Shown here: positions 45,725 to 54,233 of the stretch, one piece after another
How the letters are laid out: each line of letters begins with the position of its first letter
How positions within the stretch are numbered: position 1 is the stretch's first letter
NCBI GenBank assembly: GCA_014360495.1
Contig: JACIXR010000003.1
Span: forward strand, 1 to 64,000
Origin: a bacterium
Lineage (GTDB): Bacteria > Armatimonadota > JACIXR01
Reading direction: 5' to 3'
DNA length: 64,000 bases
The notes under the pieces: generated by a model
Database searches by the model: none
What the model saw: the letters and a program-made list of their open reading frames with translations, nothing else
What the model was told of the DNA's origin: nothing
Made by a program: the position numbers and the translations under genes

Positions 45725-46315
45725 TAGGAGGAAAAGAACCAAGACAAGCCCTTTTGGCTCACCTGGTAGGATAAATCACGATTCCACTCCTTTCTATTCA
45801 AGTAGGCTATATGAAGGACTTCCTAAAGAAGAAAAAATCACATATGTAGAAAATCCTATTCCACCAAATCTTTTGGACCAGATTTTCTTTAAAACAAGTG
45901 AGAACATGTCTGGCTGTCAGCAAAAAATCCCACCTTAAGAGATATCCACGAATATATCCTCATCTTTTCTAAGGGTACGTTCACGCGAAAGACACCTACA
46001 AATAGGAAGAGCACTAATGCAAGGGAAGAATTTTTGGAGTTTACTAAGAGCGTTTGGAGATTTCCTGCTGAACCAGCAGGGAAAATTGGACACCCTGCTC
46101 CCTTTCCCATAGAGCTTCCCTATAGATTGATTCAACTCTACACCTTTGAGGGCGAGATTATCTTAGACCCCTTTATGGGGAGCGGTCAAACAGCTATAGC
46201 AGCTTTAAAGAGCGGTAGGCACTTCGTCGGTTACGAGATAGAGGAGGAATATGTAAGGCTGGCTGAGAGAAGGATTAGAGAGTTCTTGGCTAAGCAAAAA
46301 CCAGCCCTATTCTAA
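45714..46315 (+). pseudogene. DNA methyltransferase (N4/N6, beta-type), internally deleted
   Basis: ATG 45714 follows GGAGGAAG. The first 64 codons (FGSPGRINHDSTPFYSSR, VENPIPPNLLDQIFF, SENM) look like the start of a beta-class DNA methyltransferase. At about 45905-45915 the sequence jumps to WLSAKNPTLRDIHEYILIF in another frame, then FTKSVWRFPAEPAGKIG and the SAM-binding DPFMGSGQTAIAAL (about 46167-46208), and ends at 46315. Of the usual order (IV, then I at the C-terminus), the catalytic (S/D)PPY motif and roughly a hundred residues are missing, and the frame is lost at the joint. Non-functional. Confidence 0.75.
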
Positions 46316-46322
46316 TCCATCG

Positions 46323-47420
46323 TCACTGCACGGTTATAAGTGAGGCGCTCCTTACTTTTCTCGGCTTTGTTTCCTTTCTTTGTGGTGGCTGAGGTGGCGC
46401 TTTCCTTTCTGGAGCTGGTTCATCTAATGGTATGCCATCCAGAGCCGGCTGAAGGTTTTTTACATCTAATCCGAATCTCTTAAGGATTGTGGGAGCGATA
46501 TCAGCTCTATCTCCATTTCTAATAATGTTCTTATCGTTGGTTGCCAAGAAGATATAAGGAGCATAGCTATGGGTTGTTTTCCCCTCATCGAAACCGTGGT
46601 CAGCGGTTACATAGATTAAAGTTTGCTCATAGATTCCCAATTTCTTCAATTTCTCCATAATTTGCCCCAACCATAAGTCGCAGGATTTTATTGCATCGCT
46701 ATATTCTTGTGAATTCTCCCCATATTTATGTCCCGCTGAATCAGGGTCAGCGAAATGGATGAAGAAAAAGAATCTCTCTTGGGCGTGTTTTTCTATCTCC
46801 TCAAGAGCCCTTTTCCCAACATTTGCGTTTACTCCAAGACCATTGATAAATAAGTCCATAACCTTGCTTGCATTGAACCAAGGCTTAGCAGGAATTACAA
46901 CGAACTTCCTTCCATTTTCCTCTATTATTTCTCCTTTCTCAGGTCCGCGCTTCCCAAGCTCTTTTGCCTTTTGTTTTTGGTTTAGCCACCTCTCATAGGG
47001 TATTCTTCTTTCGGGGTCGTTATCAACGTTTCCCTTTTTACCGATTATCGCCGCAGTATAGATGTTTGAGGGACCAAAGAATTTTTCCAATCTCTCAAAA
47101 ACTGATAATCCCTCCGGGATTGCCTGATAACGTGCATTGCTGTAAACTCCAGTTTTTTCCGGGGCATAGCCTGTCAAGATTTGCGTCCATCCCGCCTTAG
47201 TATCCGTAGCTCCCGTGGTCACATCTATATCAATTAATTTCCCTTCCTTGATGAGCTTAGCGAGATTTGGGAGCTGGTTTTGTGAGAGCATCTCCTTAAG
47301 GTGGTTTCTTTGAACACCATCCCAGCCAATGAGGATTACGCTGAGAGGTTTAGCCGAGGAAATTACCGAAAGCGTCAAACAGAGGGTTAGAAGGAAAAGT
47401 TTCCAATTCCTCATAGACAA
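46323..47420 (-). CDS. Exported type I phosphodiesterase/nucleotide pyrophosphatase-like protein
   Basis: 365 residues, alkaline phosphatase superfamily, with a signal peptide (KLFLLTLCLTLSVISSA). Metal-binding motifs: ILIGWDGVQRNH (about 31), TTGATDTKAGWTQILTG with the nucleophile Thr, HFADPDSAGHKYG (about 217), and VTADHGFDEGKTTHSYAP (about 265). Such enzymes cleave phosphodiesters or pyrophosphates outside the cytoplasm. The proline/lysine-rich C-terminus (PQPPQRKETKPRKV) is low complexity. Monocistronic by appearance. Confidence 0.88.
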   Translation of the reverse strand: MSMRNWKLFLLTLCLTLSVISSAKPLSVILIGWDGVQRNHLKEMLSQNQLPNLAKLIKEGKLIDIDVTTGATDTKAGWTQILTGYAPEKTGVYSNARYQAIPEGLSVFERLEKFFGPSNIYTAAIIGKKGNVDNDPERRIPYERWLNQKQKAKELGKRGPEKGEIIEENGRKFVVIPAKPWFNASKVMDLFINGLGVNANVGKRALEEIEKHAQERFFFFIHFADPDSAGHKYGENSQEYSDAIKSCDLWLGQIMEKLKKLGIYEQTLIYVTADHGFDEGKTTHSYAPYIFLATNDKNIIRNGDRADIAPTILKRFGLDVKNLQPALDGIPLDEPAPERKAPPQPPQRKETKPRKVRSASLITVQ

Positions 47421-47493
47421 TCACCTCCATAAATATAGACGAAAATCAAAAATCCAAAGTTCTAATAAAAATTGTTTGACTCATAGCTAAAAT

Positions 47494-47526
47494 AAAATCC
47501 CCTTCCCTTGATGGGAAGGGGATTTT
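47494..47526 (-). terminator. Intrinsic terminator of the ABC/TPR operon
   Basis: A perfect 14-bp stem (AAAATCCCCTTCCC and complement) around a 5-base loop. On the minus strand it is followed by ATTTTAG-type T-rich sequence, 40 bases past the TPR gene stop. Confidence 0.75.
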
Positions 47527-47565
47527 ATTCACTGGGATTCACTTTGGCTTTTTAAACCTTTGTCT

Positions 47566-48744
47566 TTATTTAACTTCCTTTATTAGAGCAGTTTGCTGAC
47601 CGGCTATATCCTCCAAAGTTAATATTGTGGATTTCTCTATCTTCTTTTTAAGAGGGGAGGAGTGGACAAGCACAACATCTCCCCCTGCCATGCCCTCCCC
47701 TAACCAGCCTAAAACATCCTGCACAACAACTGGTTGGGTTTGGGGGAGCAAGGAAATAGTCAATATGAATCGGTCGCCCTTGAGTGGATATTTCAAAGCA
47801 TCGGAGAGGTCTATATCGGTCTTCATTTCTCCTTTCCTAACCTGTGGCCAAACATCTATATATTCGGTCACATTCATCAGCTGCCAACCGAGGGATTTTT
47901 TCTTTCTCTCAGCGATATCCGCGTCCACAAGAGAAACACGGATTCGGGAAAGCTCTGGGAGATTCGTCTTAGCTCGCACTTGTAATATTCGTGGGGACAC
48001 GCGATAAACTTGATAGGATAAATAATAAGGCTTCGGTCTCTTCGCTAATGCTGCTCTATCAACCTTTCTGATAATACACATATTATAGTTATGAATTGCC
48101 ACATCCCTGTTGAATATAGCTTCAAAATTGTTGGGGTTCCTTTCTACCTCCTTCTTTCCTTCCTCTATTAAGCTCTTCCAAACCTTTATTGCCTCGTCAA
48201 TCTTGCCCGCCCTCTCATAGGAATGAGCCAACATCCTTCTCACTTGAGGAGGTGATTTCAAAGCGGCTGCTTTCCTATACCACTCTATAGCCTTATCGTA
48301 ATCTTTAACCTTATCGTAATAAAGCCAACCCATATCTGCATAAAGCTCGTATTTATCGGGATTGTTCTTGATTCCTTCCTTCAAGAATTCCTCAGCTGAG
48401 GGAATCAATCGCCAATCCTCGGAGTTCCAAGCGAGCTGCCAGGCGCCTGAGCTATAAGCCTCAATAAAATGGGGGTCTAACCAGGTTATAATCCTTATGA
48501 GAGGAGGAATTTTCTCATGTTCTCCGCTATGGAAATAATCCTCAATTTTCAACCATAACAGCCCAGCGGCAACCTCCCTCAAGCCCATTAGAGCTGTTGC
48601 CAATACCTCTCTTGAAATATAGCCAAAAGAAGCTGTCCCGCCGGGTTTATAATGCTGGCGATAAACATCTATCCTCGTCTGAAGAATTATTATGAAGATG
48701 ATACAAAGAACAAGCAGTATTATTCTTTTTGCCGTCCCGCTCAT
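47566..48744 (-). CDS. Membrane-anchored TPR-repeat protein
   Basis: About 392 residues from the ATG at 48744 (a further in-frame ATG at 48807 would lie in the permease gene). One N-terminal membrane anchor (IILLVLCIIFIIILQ). TPR units run from about 65 to 225, including WRLIPSAEEFLKEGIKNNPDKYELYAD, DYDKAIEWYRKAAAL and YERAGKIDEAIKVWKSL. After them comes a beta-rich C-terminal domain of no known family. Encoded after an ABC ATPase and permease, with which it probably forms one unit; this triad is repeatedly seen in some uncultured and Armatimonadota-type genomes (from memory, unverified). Confidence 0.8.
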   Translation of the reverse strand: MSGTAKRIILLVLCIIFIIILQTRIDVYRQHYKPGGTASFGYISREVLATALMGLREVAAGLLWLKIEDYFHSGEHEKIPPLIRIITWLDPHFIEAYSSGAWQLAWNSEDWRLIPSAEEFLKEGIKNNPDKYELYADMGWLYYDKVKDYDKAIEWYRKAAALKSPPQVRRMLAHSYERAGKIDEAIKVWKSLIEEGKKEVERNPNNFEAIFNRDVAIHNYNMCIIRKVDRAALAKRPKPYYLSYQVYRVSPRILQVRAKTNLPELSRIRVSLVDADIAERKKKSLGWQLMNVTEYIDVWPQVRKGEMKTDIDLSDALKYPLKGDRFILTISLLPQTQPVVVQDVLGWLGEGMAGGDVVLVHSSPLKKKIEKSTILTLEDIAGQQTALIKEVK

Positions 48745-48752
48745 TTTTTTTC

Positions 48753-49553
48753 TTAAACCTCTTTTCCAGCGAAAATCCAAGTGGAAAGGAGCATAAGGAC
48801 GAGGCAATAGGCAAGGGAATAAGCTATAGCCATCAAAACATAGTAGGCTTCTCCTGCGGGGATGTAGCCGTGTATGACGGAGTTGTATATGCTGGCGTTT
48901 CCAAAGTTGGGAACGATTAGATGGAGAGCTTTCAGGACGACGCTAGTGAGGGGATTATGGCTGAGCTTTATTATATCCGCTACATAATCTGATAGGGAAC
49001 CTATGACGAAAACGAATGCGGAAAGGGTGATGCTGATGTTCGTAGTTGAGAAGATAGAGAAAAGAATCGCGAACGCGGAGAGGATGAGCAAGTAGAAGAA
49101 AAGCAAGAGGGTCGCCTCCAATATCCTTGAGTTGGTTACGAGGGCTTTAAAGAATCCCTCCGCTCTCGCGCTCCCCTTGCTCATGACCACAATCAATAGA
49201 GCTATCGCCATCAGCATCATATTCATAAAAAGGACAAGAGCAACTCCAATAAATTTCCCAACCACAAACTGCCATCTCTCAATCGGCTTGGAAAGAACTG
49301 TGTGCAGAGTCCTTCTCTCTATCTCCGTGGGAATTAATCCTGCGGTTATGATGAGAGCTATGAGAACACCAAAGAGATAAATGATTCCAAGTCCGATTGA
49401 CTTTATGAGAACCAACTCTTCAGATGGGGAAAAATAGGAGAAGATAAAGGATAAACCAATTATCAAAAGAGCGATGCCAAAGAAGACCCACATTATCTTC
49501 TTCTGCATTGATTCCTTGAAAGTAGCTTTTGCTATACTCCAAATAACCGACAT
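48753..49553 (-). CDS. ABC-2 type transporter permease
   Basis: 266 residues with about six membrane helices (near 25-45, 50-70, 100-125, 140-170, 175-195 and 235-258). The conserved ITAGLIPTEIERRTLHTVLSKPIERWQFVVGKF (about 65-97) is the ABC-2 coupling region. Start at 49553, next to the ATPase stop. Substrate unknown. Operon: ATPase, permease, TPR protein. Confidence 0.88.
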   Translation of the reverse strand: MSVIWSIAKATFKESMQKKIMWVFFGIALLIIGLSFIFSYFSPSEELVLIKSIGLGIIYLFGVLIALIITAGLIPTEIERRTLHTVLSKPIERWQFVVGKFIGVALVLFMNMMLMAIALLIVVMSKGSARAEGFFKALVTNSRILEATLLLFFYLLILSAFAILFSIFSTTNISITLSAFVFVIGSLSDYVADIIKLSHNPLTSVVLKALHLIVPNFGNASIYNSVIHGYIPAGEAYYVLMAIAYSLAYCLVLMLLSTWIFAGKEV

Positions 49554-50474
49554 TTAGCCCGCCTCCTTTACTATTTCCACAAATAGTTCCTCCAAGGAGC
49601 GCCTTAACGGCACTACGGAAAGGACCTTGCCTCCATTATTGCGCACAAAATCTATTATCTCCTGCGCCTTCTCGTCTCCATCAGCGTATAGAAGGTAATC
49701 ATTGTCCTTCTTGTAAACCCTTGATGCTACCTTCTCTATCTGCTCAACCTTTTGAGGTTCCAATCCTTCAACAGTTATCTCCATCTCCCCTACCCTCAAA
49801 AGCTCCTCCAATCTACCTAATTTCACAAGTTTCCCTTTATTCATTATCCCCACCCTATCGCACACCATCTCAACATCGGAAAGCTGGTGAGAGCATAGCA
49901 GGATTGTTTTCTCCTTTTCCTTTAAACGGATGAAAAGCTCCCTCACTTCCTTGTGAGCTATCGGGTCTAGCCCAGAGGTCGGCTCGTCCAATATCAAAAG
50001 CTCAGGGTCGTTAAGCAGAGCTTGCGCTATTCCTATCCTCTGCAACATGCCCCTTGAATATCCCCTTAATTCCTTCTTCCTATGCTCACTTAACCCAACA
50101 AGCTCCAAAAGTTCATCCACCTTATCCCTTAAAGCTTTTCCTTTCAACCCGAAAAGGCTACCATAAAAAAACAGCAAATCCTCACCCGTCATAAAATCAT
50201 AGAAATAGGGGTTCTCCGGCATATAACTTATTTTCTCCCTTGTTTTCTTATCCCCTATGGGATTGCCTAAAACCCACGCCCGTCCAGAGGTCGGGAAAAT
50301 AAGCCCTAAAAGCATCTTGATAGTTGTGGTTTTCCCCGCTCCATTCGGTCCGAGAAATCCAAATATCTCTCCCCTCTCCACTACTAAATCAAGGTGATCA
50401 ACTGCGGTGACCTCTTGACGCCGCAAGGGGTCATAAAAGTGCTTCGTCAAACCTTCTGTCTTTACTGCTTCCAA
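49554..50474 (-). CDS. ABC transporter ATP-binding protein
   Basis: About 306 residues from the TTG at 50474; a GTG at 50486 abuts the GGAGG. Walker A GPNGAGKTT (about 46), Q-loop region SYMPENPYFYD, signature RGYSRGMLQRIGIAQAL (about 142), Walker B LLILDEPTSGLDP (about 162), H-loop CSHQL. The C-terminal ~90 residues form the extra domain typical of ABC-2 family ATPases. Works with the permease directly downstream. Confidence 0.95.
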   Translation of the reverse strand: MEAVKTEGLTKHFYDPLRRQEVTAVDHLDLVVERGEIFGFLGPNGAGKTTTIKMLLGLIFPTSGRAWVLGNPIGDKKTREKISYMPENPYFYDFMTGEDLLFFYGSLFGLKGKALRDKVDELLELVGLSEHRKKELRGYSRGMLQRIGIAQALLNDPELLILDEPTSGLDPIAHKEVRELFIRLKEKEKTILLCSHQLSDVEMVCDRVGIMNKGKLVKLGRLEELLRVGEMEITVEGLEPQKVEQIEKVASRVYKKDNDYLLYADGDEKAQEIIDFVRNNGGKVLSVVPLRRSLEELFVEIVKEAG

Positions 50475-50510
50475 ATTTTTTGACACCTCCTTTTTTAGGC
50501 TGTAAAATAT

Positions 50511-50538
50511 ATTATAACAACATAAAGTTCCTTGTCAA
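50511..50538 (-). promoter_or_regulatory. Sigma-70-type promoter for the ABC/TPR operon
   Basis: Minus-strand TTGACA (50538-50533), 16-base spacer, consensus TATAAT (50516-50511). It sits between the divergent aspartate aminotransferase and ATPase genes. Confidence 0.85.
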
Positions 50539-50568
50539 TATTTCATTCCTAAAGAGAGGTGAACCCAC

Positions 50569-51738
50569 TTGCAAATCTCCCCTAAGGCAAGAGCTATCGC
50601 TCCATCTCCTACACTTTCCCTCACCGCCAAGGTGAAGGAATTGAGAAAAAAGGGAATGAGAATCATAAGCTTCACCGCCGGCGAACCGGATTTCGATACT
50701 CCATCGCCAGTAAAAGAAGCAGCTAAAAAGGCTCTTGATGAGGGATTCACGAAATATACGCCAACAACGGGAATAGAGGAGCTAAAGGAAATGATAGTCA
50801 AGAAGCTGAAGGAAGACAACGGACTGGATTACGATAAAAAGGAGGTCATCGTTTCTCCTGGGGCAAAGTTCGTCATTTTCAACGCCCTTTTCGCCCTTTT
50901 AGATGAAGGTGATGAGGTCTTGCTTCCTTCCCCTTATTGGGTTTCCTATCCCGAACAAATAAGAATGGCGGGAGGTAAACCCGTTATTCTGGAAACTAAA
51001 GAGGAAAATGGCTTCAAAATGCGTGTAGAAGAACTTGAGAGGGCAAAGACCAATAGAACTCGTGTCCTAATTCTCAACTCTCCCTCCAATCCCACAGGAG
51101 CAGTTTATGAAAAAGATGAACTATCGCAAATAGCGAAATGGTGTATAGAAAACGATGTTTTCGTGATATCGGATGAGATATATGAGAAATTGGTTTACGA
51201 TACCGAGCATATAAGCATAGCCACATTTCCTGGTATGAAAGAGAGGACCCTTGTCGTTAATGGGATGTCAAAAACCTATTCCATGACTGGCTGGAGGATA
51301 GGATATGGAGCTGGACCGAAAGAGCTAATTGAAGCTATGGGTAGAATCCAAGACCACACGACTTCAAATCCGACCTCCTTTGCCCAGATAGGAGCACTCA
51401 AGGCTTTGGATTTGGTGGAAGAAGTGGAGGAAATGGTGTCTGCGTTTAAGAGGAGGAGGGAGATTCTCCTGGAAGAAATAAGCAAAATTCCCAATGTTTC
51501 ATGCATGCCACCCAAGGGCGCCTTTTACGCGTTCCCAAATGTTTCCTATTATATGGAAAAGATGGGAGCAAGCTCAACAGATGAATTAGCCTCGTATCTA
51601 TTGGAAAAAGTTGGCGTGGCTGTCGTTCCAGGAGAAGGTTTTGGAGCGAGTGGTTATGTGAGGCTCTCCTTCGCCGTCTCGGAAGAGGATATTAAGGAAG
51701 GATTGGCAAAAATCAAAGACGCCTTCCTTTCAATATGA
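50569..51738 (+). CDS. Aspartate aminotransferase (PLP-dependent, class I)
   Basis: 389 residues; transfers the amino group between aspartate and 2-oxoglutarate, or a related pair. FTAGEPDFDTP, VSPGAKFVIFNALF, NSPSNPTGAVY (about 164), ISDEIYEKLVYD and the PLP-binding NGMSKTYSMTGWRIGY (Lys about 233) are the class I/Igamma signatures. The C-terminal VRLSFAVSEEDI holds the carboxylate-binding Arg. TTG start with GAGGTGA nine bases upstream. In the same direction as the synthase and dehydratase genes, so it may serve an amino-acid biosynthetic pathway. Confidence 0.92.
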   Translation: MQISPKARAIAPSPTLSLTAKVKELRKKGMRIISFTAGEPDFDTPSPVKEAAKKALDEGFTKYTPTTGIEELKEMIVKKLKEDNGLDYDKKEVIVSPGAKFVIFNALFALLDEGDEVLLPSPYWVSYPEQIRMAGGKPVILETKEENGFKMRVEELERAKTNRTRVLILNSPSNPTGAVYEKDELSQIAKWCIENDVFVISDEIYEKLVYDTEHISIATFPGMKERTLVVNGMSKTYSMTGWRIGYGAGPKELIEAMGRIQDHTTSNPTSFAQIGALKALDLVEEVEEMVSAFKRRREILLEEISKIPNVSCMPPKGAFYAFPNVSYYMEKMGASSTDELASYLLEKVGVAVVPGEGFGASGYVRLSFAVSEEDIKEGLAKIKDAFLSI

Positions 51739-51805
51739 TTTTTGCCATAAGGAATAAAAACTTGTATAAATTATTAATATTAAATTTGAAAGGAGGTTTA
51801 AAGCT

Positions 51806-52978
51806 TTGGCTCAATTGTCAGAGAGGGTTAAGATAAACGATTGCACACTGAGAGAAGGAGAACAAACATATGGTGTCGTCTTCTCAAACAGGGAGAAGAT
51901 ACGAATTGCCCGCTACCTTGACGAAATCGGGGTAGATATGATAGAGGTAGGTTTCCCCGATGAACCAGGCTACGAGAGAGAATATATAAAGGAATTGGTG
52001 GAGGAAAAAAGGAAGGGGAGAATAAAAGCCCTGCTTATGGGATGGCATAGACCTATAGTAGATGAAATAAAGTCTTCCGTTGAACTTGGACTTGATGCAG
52101 TGGCTATTTCTATCTCAACATCTGACATTATGATTGAAACGAAATTGAGGAAATCCCGCGAGTGGGTTATAGATGTAACAACGAAGGCAATTGAGTTTGC
52201 TAAAAGTCAGGGGTTTTATGTTTCCTGCAACGCTGAGGATGCCTCCCGCACGGACGAGGAATTCCTTCTTCAATTCGTCCGCTCAGCGAGAGACGCTGGC
52301 GCTGATAGAATAAGATTCTGCGATACTTTGGGCTGCCTACATCCCTTCAGGACAAAAGAACTCATTGCTATGATTATGAACGAGGGGATAGATGTGGAAA
52401 TGCATTGCCACAACGATTTAGGGATGGCAACCGCTAATACCTTAGCGGGTGTCAAGGCGGCGGAGGATTTCCCCGAGAGAAATATATGGTTGGGCGTAAC
52501 CATCAACGGTTTGGGAGAACGGGCAGGAAACGCTCCCTTAGAGGAAGTGATAATGGCTCTCAAGATTGCCTTTGGTATGGAATTAGGGTTTAGGACTTCC
52601 CTTCTAAAGGAGGCTTGCGAATATGTAGCGCTTGCCTCTGGACGTTATATCCCCCCTTGGAAGCCAATAGTCGGCGAAAACCTCTTCCGCCATGCATCCG
52701 GAATTCATGCCGATGGGGTTATTAAGAATCCTCGCAATTACGAGATAATCCTTCCCGGTGAAACCGGCGAGTTTGAAAGAAAGATAGGTATATCCAAGCA
52801 CTCCGGCATCGCCGCTGTTAAATATAAATATTCCCTATTGGGCATCCATCTATCGGATGAGGAAGCGAGAGCTCTCCTCACAATTCTGAGAAAGGAAACT
52901 GTTCAATTGAAGAGAATGCCACTTGATAAGGAACTCATTGAAATCTACGAGGAATTCAAAGAAGGGAAGCTGAAATAG
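51806..52978 (+). CDS. Homocitrate/2-isopropylmalate synthase family protein
   Basis: 390 residues, DRE-TIM barrel. DCTLREGEQTYGVVF (about 12-26) with the metal Asp and catalytic Arg, FCDTLGCLHP, VEMHCHNDLGMATANTLAGVKA (about 197-218) with the H-x-H metal ligands, and VTINGLGERAGNAPLEEV. The C-terminal part has FRHASGIHADGV. Condenses acetyl-CoA with an oxo acid. Homocitrate synthase, citramalate or isopropylmalate synthase are all possible; the short form without a full LeuA regulatory domain suggests homocitrate synthase. AAGGAGG-N9-TTG start. Followed by a LeuC-like gene. Confidence 0.85.
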   Translation: MAQLSERVKINDCTLREGEQTYGVVFSNREKIRIARYLDEIGVDMIEVGFPDEPGYEREYIKELVEEKRKGRIKALLMGWHRPIVDEIKSSVELGLDAVAISISTSDIMIETKLRKSREWVIDVTTKAIEFAKSQGFYVSCNAEDASRTDEEFLLQFVRSARDAGADRIRFCDTLGCLHPFRTKELIAMIMNEGIDVEMHCHNDLGMATANTLAGVKAAEDFPERNIWLGVTINGLGERAGNAPLEEVIMALKIAFGMELGFRTSLLKEACEYVALASGRYIPPWKPIVGENLFRHASGIHADGVIKNPRNYEIILPGETGEFERKIGISKHSGIAAVKYKYSLLGIHLSDEEARALLTILRKETVQLKRMPLDKELIEIYEEFKEGKLK

Positions 52979-52984
52979 ACGCCC

Positions 52985-54232
52985 ATGGGTAAAACTATAA
53001 CTGAGAAGATACTTTCCCGTAAAAGCGGGCGCGATGTATCAGCTGGCGATGTCATCCTTGCTGAGGTGGATTTCTGCTTCGGTCAAGACGGCACCTCCGC
53101 CCTCATCATAGACGAACTAAACAAATTGGGCGGATTGCATAACCCCCAAAAGTTCGCTATGTTCATAGACCACAATGCACCGCCTCCGCTGGCTTCTGTC
53201 GCCAATATCCATCAGAAGATGCGGAATTTCGCGAAAAAACATAACTGCCTTCTGTTTGAGCCTGGCGAGGGAATCAGCCATCAATTGGTTCCTGAAAAGG
53301 GCTTTGTTCTCCCCGGAGAACTTGTTTTAGGAGCCGATTCCCACACCTGCACCTATGGCGCCCTCGGTGCTCTCTCAACAGGGGTAGGCTCAACAGACCT
53401 CGCTGCCGCCGCTTTCAGTGGGAAGCTCTGGTTCAAGGTCCCCCAAACGATTAAAATCATCTTGAAAGGAAATCCTCCACCCACAACCCAACCAAAAGAC
53501 CTGGTCTTATATCTCATCGGACAGATGGGAGCCGACGGAGCCACCTATAAATCAGTTGAGCTCTATGGGGATGTGATTAAGGATATTGATATGGACGGAC
53601 GTTTTACTATCTGCAATATGGGAGTGGAAATGGGAGCAAAATTTATGATTATACCACCGGATGAGCAAACGATAGAATGGGCTAAACAACATAGTTCTCG
53701 TCCCTTCACACCCGTTTGGGCTGATGAAGACGCAATCTACGAGGAAATAAGGGAATTTGATATTTCCTCGCTTACACCCGTGGTTGCTAAGCCTCATAGA
53801 GTTGATAATGTGGTGCCCGTTGAGGAAGTAGAGGGTTTGGAGATTCAAGAAGTTCTCATAGGGACTTGCACCAACGGTCGTCTATCCGACCTCCGCTCCG
53901 CAGCACAGATTCTCAAGAACAGGAAAGTTCATCAGGATGTTCGCCTACTAATAGTTCCCGCTTCAAGAAGCATATTGCAGGAAACAATAAAAGAAGGTTT
54001 GGTGGAGATTTTCCTTTCCGCTGGCGCGATTGTTTTGCCGCCTGGCTGCGGTCCGTGTGTGGGGACCCATCAAGGTATCCCCGCCGATGGAGAAAGGGTC
54101 TTGTCCACTGCGAATAGAAATTTCAAGGGAAGGATGGGAAACCCTAACGCTGAAATATACCTTGCCTCGCCCTTAACCTGCGCCGCCTCCGCGGTAGAGG
54201 GAAAAATCACCGACCCTCGTAAATATTTGTAG
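52985..54232 (+). CDS. 3-Isopropylmalate dehydratase/homoaconitase large subunit
   Basis: 415 residues, aconitase superfamily, LeuC-type. It isomerises a 2-alkylmalate via a 4Fe-4S cluster. FIDHNAPPP (about 60), GADSHTCTYGALGALSTGVGSTD, IGTCTNGRLSDLRSA (Cys about 297) and LPPGCGPCVGTHQG (two Cys about 355-358) supply substrate and cluster ligands. The small subunit (LeuD) and the matching dehydrogenase are not adjacent, since the next gene is convergent. With the synthase it could act in leucine, lysine (aminoadipate) or coenzyme B-like chain extension. Confidence 0.9.
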   Translation: MGKTITEKILSRKSGRDVSAGDVILAEVDFCFGQDGTSALIIDELNKLGGLHNPQKFAMFIDHNAPPPLASVANIHQKMRNFAKKHNCLLFEPGEGISHQLVPEKGFVLPGELVLGADSHTCTYGALGALSTGVGSTDLAAAAFSGKLWFKVPQTIKIILKGNPPPTTQPKDLVLYLIGQMGADGATYKSVELYGDVIKDIDMDGRFTICNMGVEMGAKFMIIPPDEQTIEWAKQHSSRPFTPVWADEDAIYEEIREFDISSLTPVVAKPHRVDNVVPVEEVEGLEIQEVLIGTCTNGRLSDLRSAAQILKNRKVHQDVRLLIVPASRSILQETIKEGLVEIFLSAGAIVLPPGCGPCVGTHQGIPADGERVLSTANRNFKGRMGNPNAEIYLASPLTCAASAVEGKITDPRKYL

Positions 54233-54233
54233 T

